In this document: positions 57,470 through 64,000 of the stretch, piece by piece
How positions within the stretch are numbered: position 1 is the stretch's first letter
How the letters are laid out: every line of letters begins with the position of its first letter
Source: Spongilla lacustris
Taxonomy: Eukaryota > Porifera > Demospongiae > Spongillida > Spongillidae
DNA: 64,000 nucleotides
Reading direction: 5' to 3'
NCBI GenBank assembly: GCA_949361645.1
Contig: OX442418.1
Coordinates: forward strand, 342,501 to 406,500
The notes under the pieces: model-generated
The model's input: the letters and a program-made list of their open reading frames with translations, nothing else
What the model was told of the DNA's origin: nothing
The model's database searches: none
Translations under genes and position numbers: made by a program

Positions 57470-58490
57470 TGGTCCACACCTCTGTGTACTATGGTCCACA
57501 CCCCTGTGTACTATGGTCCACACCCCTGTGTACTTATGCCACACACACCCCTGTGTACTACGGTCCACACCCCTGAGTACTACGGTCCACACCCCTGTGT
57601 ACTATGGTCCACACCCCTGTGTACTATGGTCCACACCCTTGTGTACTATGGTCCACACCCCTGTGTACTATGGAGGAGGAGAGGAGAAGTCCACCCAGGC
57701 CTTGGAGAGGGCATATGGGGGTCGACCAATCCCCCTCCCCCACCCTACCCCTGTGTACTATGGTCCACACCCCTGTGTACTATGGTCCACACCCCTGTGT
57801 ACTATGGTCCACACCCCTGTGTACTATGGTCCACACCCCTGAGTACTATGGTCCACACCCCTGTGTACTATGGTCTACACCCCTGTGTACTATGGTCCAC
57901 ACCCCTGTGTACTATGGAGGAAGAGAGGGTGAGGGGAGAGGAGAAGTCCACCCAGGCCTTGGAGAGGGCATATGGGGGTCGACCAATCCCCCTCCCCCAC
58001 CCCACCCCTGTGTACTATGGTCCACACCCCTGTGTACTATGGTCCACACCCCTGTGTACTATGGTCCACACCCCTGTGTACTATGGTCCACACCCCTGTG
58101 TACTATGGTCCACACCCCTGTGTACTATGGTCCACACACCTGTGTACTATGGAGGAGGAGAGGGTGAGGGGAGAGGAGAAGTCCACCCAGGCCTTGGAGA
58201 GGGCATATGGGGGTCGACCAGTCCCCCTCCCCCACCCCACCCCTGTGTACTATGGTCCACACCCCTGTGTACTATGGTCCACACCCCTGTGTACTATGGT
58301 CCACACCCCTGTGTACTATGGTCCACACCCCTGTGTACTGGTCCACACCCCTGTGTACTATGGTCCACACCCCTGTGTACTGGTCCACACCCCTGTGTAC
58401 TATGGTCCACACCCCTGTGTACTATGGTCCACACCCCTGTGTACTATGGTCCACACCCCTGTGTACTATGGTCCACACCCCTGTGGACCA
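57470..58490. repeat. 22-bp minisatellite with ~250-bp higher-order units
   Basis: The basic unit is ACACCCCTGTGTACTATGGTCC. Blocks of 6-9 units are separated three times by the same ~100-bp linker (GGAGAGGAGAAGTCCACCCA ... GGGGGTCGACCA), forming a higher-order repeat. Open frames across it (VYYGPHP, CTMVHTP) are a by-product. Confidence 0.95.
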
Positions 58491-58588
58491 TAGTACTCAG
58501 TAATAAAAAACAGTTCTTTTCAGAACTGCTACATTGCAAAAGACTGACTACATATATGCCAATCTTGCTAATACATGTATACGGTGTG

Positions 58589-58616
58589 TGCTTGTGTGTG
58601 TGTGTGTGTATGTGTG

Positions 58617-58705
<89 letters not shown>
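58589..58705. repeat. Long (TG)n microsatellite
   Basis: About 115 bp of TG with two short interruptions at the left end (TATG, TTTTG). From 58706 to 59454 no feature was recognised. Confidence 0.97.
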
Positions 58706-58708
<3 letters not shown>

Positions 58709-59454
58709 GAAATCAGGTGGCTACGACACTATGCATGGTCCACATAAACAAGGTGCACGTTGAGGACCACCATTCATTGGCTCCTCTGATATGTAGCCAC
58801 ATCTCCTACTAATAAGCATTTATGGTAGCCTAGTTGCACTACTAGAGTACTGGTATGTGCTATCATTACCTGGCATTAGTAATGTCAGTCTCTACATGTA
58901 TGTCCTTGAAATGTAATATGGCACTTCATCTTAGTGGCAAACAACAACCTTTGAACAGCATTTTGACGTACTAGTATTATATAAACATTATTGCCGTGGC
59001 TGTGTCAATGGTCGCGTGACTTATTATTTTTATTTTTTACTAGCGGTACGTACGCTTAAACTTACCATAAAGACAGCTCATAGTCCTGGGCTGCTACGAG
59101 ATCATTCATCATTGCTACGGAGCGTACGTATACCGGAGTAACATAGTTCCAACGCGAAGCCAAGCCTGCGAAGGTATACGGTAATCCGACGGTCCTCCAT
59201 ATCCTTTGAGGACATATACATGTAACCCTACCCCTTACAATGTTATGTGTCCCTAATGCAATGTTATGTGTTTATCGGAAGACCCCCCTGAGGCTCTCTC
59301 GTCACACACCCAAAGGGAACTAGCTGTGTATCACGTGATACGGGGAAAAACCTTTTTCCAGGCAAGCTCCTTTTATACCCTCAACAAAAGAATCCTCCGG
59401 CGCTGCGCGTGCGTCAACGAATGACGCATTGCGCTGTATTTACACGCGCACTCG

Positions 59455-59546
59455 ATCTTTTTAAGGTTAATATTTAACCGTGTAACCGCGATTTAATCGC
59501 GGTTACAGCGTTTAACCGCGGTTAAATATCGCAGTTAAAATTTACT
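59455..59546. repeat. Palindrome cluster built from AACCGCG / CGCGGTT
   Basis: TAACCGCGATTTAATCGCGG and TTTAACCGCGGTTAAA are overlapping palindromes, flanked by TTTAACC...GGTTAA arms. It shares the AACCGC core with the hairpin at 59762-59846. Confidence 0.85.
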
Positions 59547-59761
59547 TATTCAACCCCTAAGCACTGTGGCACTTCTTGCTATTACATGTAACCTTGGGTG
59601 GTTTGCAGCAAATGCAACGCGCGAGTGGGTTTTGTATGGTATTATGAATACCTTAATAAAAGTTTTACCATTGACATCATCACATCCAATCCCATACAAA
59701 AACATATGAAAGAAGACGAAGAACGTGAATCGCTAAAATTATTTAGCCACAGGGTTGCCTC

Positions 59762-59846
59762 GATAAATCGCGGTTACATAGACTTCTATGGGCGGTTAAC
59801 CGCTAACCGCCCATAGAAGTCTACGTAACCGCAATATATCACTGCA
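59762..59846. repeat. 85-bp near-perfect hairpin
   Basis: The arm ATCGCGGTTACATAGACTTC ... GGGCGGTTA is followed, almost without loop, by its complement TAACCGCCC ... GAAGTCTACGTAACCGC. A 72-codon frame covering 59598-59816 runs into it and is not supported as a gene. Confidence 0.9.
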
Positions 59847-59849
59847 ACT

Positions 59850-62800
59850 GCATCAAATCAATTATTGATTTCGCAACAGATTTTAAATCAATTGTTAAAT
59901 CTACGCATGATTTAACAGCTGTGCTGGTGCTGGCGAGGGTGTCAAAGGAGCCCCCAAAGCCAGACACGCTTTGGTTAACTCTGCAAGACAGCTTGTTCTG
60001 AGAGCAGATGCCCACAGACACACCGGCTCCATCGCAGAGATGGGTCCTCACACAGCGTGCTGGTGCTGACCCCAGATAGGCTGAGATTGGCTTTTAAAAT
60101 GAGTCATAGTTCTGATTAAAGGTGAGGCTGGTGGGAGGGGCTGGGGGACGGGTCCACCACTGTGATCTGGAGGGAGCTACCATCAAGCCACTGCCCTGTG
60201 TAGTCACCCCCAAGTGAAGGGGTGAAGGTCAGAATCCTGTCCAGATCAGTCTTGGTGGACACAGGTGGCTGGTTTGTGAGTGAGTCAAAATAGATGGTGA
60301 CAGTGTCCCCTTTGCCATACACTTTGTCTCCCGGGGGATTGCCCGCCAACACCCCGATGATTATGGGGGTGAGGGCATCGTCCCCCTCCACCAGCACTTG
60401 GAATGGACTGCTGCTGGAGGCCGAGGGAGGTGAAATGAGGGCGGCTTGTGAGACAATACTAGCCAGCGTATCCCAATTAAAGCCCCCCTGGACTGCAGTG
60501 GACAGCAGATTTGTATCACTGACTGTTGGACTGGTAAGAGTGCTGATTCTGAACACCACTTCAGACGACACAGGCTCTTGGTAGTTAGAGGTGGGTGTGA
60601 TCAAATAGCGCTTGGCAACCGAGGCAGAGGTAAGACCAGCCATGACGCCTACCAGGTATGCTACAGTTCGTTGGCATCTGTCCCGTTGGCCAGGTAGTCG
60701 GAGCAGCCATCGATCTCCAGCTCTATCCCATAGCCCAGTGGGGACAGGTCCAGCACATCTGTGGTCTGGGAGGCACACAGCTGGCTCAGTTGGAAGTAGG
60801 AGAGAGCCTGTTGCAGGAGCAGCACGAGGCGGGTGCCCTGGAAGAGCAGTACCCCGGGGTAGTCCTGGAGCACATGGCTCTCCACCAGGTCATTCCTCAC
60901 CACTACTACCATCACGTTGGGGAGGGTGCTACCAAAGCTCCCTGTAAGGCCTGGGGAGGTGGAGTTGGCCTCCAGCGAGGTGGCATCTGCCGTGAGGAGG
61001 CAGTAGGGGTCCACCGGCTGGTTGGATAGCTTGCTGCATGGACCCCTGTTCTGATTAACTGACACCGTCCACACCCCTACGGCTATCTCTTGCTGTGAAG
61101 CGCTTGAAAATGGCTGAGGGTAACCTTCATCAGTGATGGTTATCTGGAAATGTGTTTGATCAAGCCACACCCCTGTGTAGGCATCGGTCACCAATGCGGT
61201 GTTGATGAAGGGAACTGCAAAGTCAAAGACCATGTCCACCTCTGAGGTGTTGAGGATGTATTTGGGGCTGTTCATAGGGGGCATGAAGGTGGCCTCATCA
61301 AAGGTTATCAAGATGGTGTCACCTCTGGATATCTTTGTGTCTGCTGCCCCACCTGGGGTGGCACTCACTGCAGTGATGCTAGGGGCTGGCTTGGACACCA
61401 ACACCTGCACACTGGCCACAGAACACTGGGGCAAGGAGCCATCGCGGGCCACAGAGCACACCTGATAACTGAACTGCTCGTAGCCAGAGTAACTGGAGAA
61501 AGGTTTGTAGGTGATGGTGCCCCGCCCATATGGGGCCTCAGCTATGACCTGGGCCACACCATGGGTGGGGAGGGTCACAAGGGTGAGGGAGTGCTCATCT
61601 ATGCTCGAGGTGTTATGGAGGTTGAAAAGGGTTAAGTTGAGCTTGTGCAGCCCGGCTAAGTAGCTTTGCAGGTCGTTGAGGTCAAAGATGGCCGCACTTT
61701 GGTTACAGTACCAGTACACACTGCCATTATAAACTGCTGAGTCATCAAAAGGTCTGAAGGTGTGGCTGCCCCCAATAGCCACCACAGCTGTCAGGGTCTG
61801 AAGGTCACGCCTATCACGTATATGGTCACCATGGCAACACTGCAGGCTATCCTTGCAGAGGTGGGCCCCACCCTCTGCTGCTGCAGGGTGCAGTTGAGGG
61901 GGAGGGGCCATCCCAATTCTGCTGCCCAGGTGGGGTCACAGGGGGGTCTCGCTATCTCTGACGTAGTCGTACAGAGCAATGAGGTCAAAGTCATCCTCAT
62001 CAGAGTAGTGAGTGAAGTTGAGGGCCACAGGGGGGCGGTTCACGTTCTGGATCACCACGGTGATGTTGCCAAGGGAGCAGCCATGGTTACTGTCACAGGC
62101 CTGTATGTAGATGTAGTCTATGCCGTAGTAGGCTGGGGCAGGCTGGTAGGAGACGTTGCCTGTGCTGGCACTGTAGTAGGCCAGGCCGTGGGCAGGGACT
62201 GCTGCAATGCTGGTGCCATTGAGGGGTGGGGTGCCATCTTCAACGTCAGAGAGCTTTGCTGAGATGTTCAAAGTTGTGTTTGTGGTCTGTTCCTCCAGGA
62301 CGTACATGACAGAGGGGGAGAAAGTGGGGATGGTTGAGGAACTTCAGCACTTGGGGACATCAATGCTGTTGTTGTCACAAGCCTTCATCACAAAGGTGAT
62401 TGGCTGACAGGGGGAGGGGGAGAAGTAGTGGAGTGGAGGGGTGTGCAGGAGCACTGCACCAGAGTACGATATGTTTCCGATTGATGCCCCCTGTACAATA
62501 GAAGACAGCCCGGGGTACACTGGGTCATCTGGGTTTGTAATATTCAGGCCCTGGGGCAGGGTAACCATGAGGGGCATGTCCTCGTACGCTGTGAGGTTGA
62601 GGATGCCGAAGGAGGGAGGGAAGTTGACGTACCTGATGAAGATGTTCACCATGGCTGTTGAGGTACTATTCACAGGGTCAATAGCCACAAGGAGGAAGGA
62701 GACAGATTTGTTGTAGTACATATCTGGAGTGTACTCTAGTCCCCACATCTGCACCAGGATGTTGTTAATCACATCTGCCGTCAGAGGGGTCAGTGATGCA

Positions 62801-64000
62801 ACACCGTGTGTGACATTTGTGTACTGAAGCCGGACTGGATCAGAGGGACGGGCCTCCATGTCGCTAGTGGTTACCGTGATGTTGAGGATCTGACCCTCTG
62901 GGATGGTGTAGAGAGGGTCTATGTAGATGATGGGCGGGTAGTTGACTTCGGTCACCATGACAACGATGGTATAGGGAACACAAACATAAAGGTCACACAC
63001 ACTCAAGGTGATGTTAAAATTGCCATATTGGTACTGAGGGGGCGTGTAGGAGATGAGGGTGTGGTGGGGAATGAGCGGGTCCAAGAAGTGCCAGTTACCA
63101 CTAGTGTTCACGCCCCCATCCTCCACCCAAGGTGGGACCTGCACATCAGAGAAGTAGTAGGAGACGTTGAGGGTGATGGGCGTGTCCTCCAGTGTCTCCG
63201 CCTCCAGTGGGCGTACAGGGTAGGGAGGGTAGTTGACGTAGATGATGTCCACTGTGATGTGGACTGGGGAGGAGCACGCCCCCTTTGAGTCACAGGTGTG
63301 ATAGAAGAAGACCCTGGTACCATAGTCGTAGAGGGCAGGGTGGTAGGTGATGTCCCCAGTGGCGTTGTCCACACTCAGCCAACCATAGCCGCCCAGGGTG
63401 CCATCAGGAAGGATGGATGAGCCAGTGAGGTAGTCGTCATAGTCAATGAAGTTCTGGAGAACATTCACGGTCAGGTTATGGTCCTCATAGATAGTGAACA
63501 GGTAGGAGTAGTTTGCGGGGGGGCTGTACACCGGGGGGTTATTTACACTGAACCCTTCAATTATGGTGTAGACAGTTTTGCTCCAGTTGCTCCCCAGATG
63601 GTCCAATATTCTGAAGGACACAGTCCTGTTTCCACTGGTCATGTTCTTGTCCTTATTGCAGTACCTCAGTGCTCTGATGACCTCCACCCAATATGGATGT
63701 GAGAGCATTGCTGGGAAGTTGAGCACAACAGATGCATTGGATGAAAAATTCACAATGCTACAGTCCCCAGACCCAGGGAACCAGTTTGGAAATTGCATTG
63801 CTATTGTCATTAAATGTTTAACATTATCGTCACTGATAGCAGTGCCGTCCACAAAGATGCCTTCATACACACCGTCCACTGCCCCTTCCAACACCACCTC
63901 CAGGTCATAGAGAGATGTGTCGTACGGATCTGGATCACTGACGGTGACACTGTTACGGTCCACAACGGGGATGGGCGTGGCATCTTCATAGTAAGTAGTT
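59850..64000 (-). CDS. Large extracellular tandem-repeat protein (cadherin-like/tandem-95 type), partial, with frame breaks
   Basis: One reading frame is open from the right edge to 62344, from 62307 to 61936 and from 61911 to 60661, all in the same register; 60778-60116 then continues in another frame. Repeats of about 100 residues follow the pattern EDTPITLNVSYYFSD ... SYTPPQYQYGNF ... VCD ... NYPP. Similar motifs are ACDSNHGCSLGNITVVIQNV and HTCDSKGACSSPVHITVDII. Two copies of another module occur (GDTILITFDEATFMPP and GDTVTIYFDSLTNQPP, each followed by a YTGxWLD motif). Many N-x-S/T sites fit a secreted or surface protein. No transmembrane segment or N terminus is in the window. The breaks are TGA at 62344-62346, TGA at 61936-61938, and a 1-nt shift at about 60661; see findings. 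A further piece at 59900-60100 may continue the protein. Confidence 0.7.

Noticed and set aside
57449..58747. 432-codon frame of CVLWSTPLCTMVHTP repeats
   Set aside because: Minisatellite translation running into a TG microsatellite; no domain.
59598..59816. 72-codon plus-strand frame
   Set aside because: Runs into a perfect hairpin; no homology recognised and no splice support.
61936..62346. Selenocysteine readthrough of the in-frame TGA codons
   Set aside because: The protein is an extracellular repeat type with no redox motif, the second TGA is beside a homopolymer, and a third break is a frameshift; errors or pseudogenisation explain all three more simply.
1..64000. tRNA, rRNA and snRNA genes
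   Set aside because: I looked for B-box GGTTCGAATCC-like and cloverleaf patterns and for known small RNA cores and saw none; a covariance-model scan would be decisive.

Overview
The window looks like nuclear DNA of an early-branching animal, most likely a sponge. Genes are intron-rich, with many introns of only 45-80 bp and regular GT-AG borders. There is a complete centralspindlin-type RacGAP and an adhesion GPCR with HRM, GAIN and GPS modules, which are animal families. Between and inside the genes are very many minisatellites, long poly(G)/poly(C) runs and small inverted-repeat transposons. No prokaryotic, organellar or viral gene was recognised. The species assignment is inference; everything below was read by eye, and exon borders were chosen by splice consensus plus reading-phase continuity.

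Layout from left to right. 1-12539 (minus): a gene joining UBA, UBX and leucine-rich repeats, running off the left edge, with its introns filled by minisatellites. 12664-14957 (minus): LSM12. 14958-15054: a 97-bp divergent promoter. 15055-20011 (plus): complete 20-exon RACGAP1. 20185-20640: a 30-bp minisatellite. 20700-21412 (minus): remnant of a ROCO/death-domain gene. 21400-25570: transposon debris, including a decayed reverse transcriptase. 25697-34522 (minus): an adhesion GPCR whose ectodomain starts with an ILEI/FAM3-like domain, followed by six FN3 domains, HRM and GAIN/GPS. 34673-37009: a transposon with nested elements. 38384-39276 (plus): a frameshifted 7TM receptor relic. 41342-42640: an internally deleted copy of the RACGAP1 3' half. 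43340-43935: the same 30-bp minisatellite again. 44169-54977 (minus): a Kelch-ROC-COR-ZU5-UPA-death domain gene with a 2.5-kb transposon in its first long intron. 55184-59850: MITEs, minisatellites and palindromes. 59850-64000 (minus): a large extracellular tandem-repeat protein with reading-frame breaks, running off the right edge.

Two themes stand out. First, the pair RACGAP1 / minisatellite / ROCO occurs twice about 22 kb apart in the same convergent order; RACGAP1 is complete only on the left and ROCO only on the right. Second, several minisatellites sit exactly on splice sites. In the LRR gene two independent arrays contain the 3' splice site and the first exon bases in every unit.

The intact genes cover proteostasis (UBA-UBX-LRR), RNA metabolism (LSM12), cytokinesis (RACGAP1), and receptor or death-fold signalling (adhesion GPCR, Kelch-ROCO-ZU5-DD). 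They do not look like one pathway.
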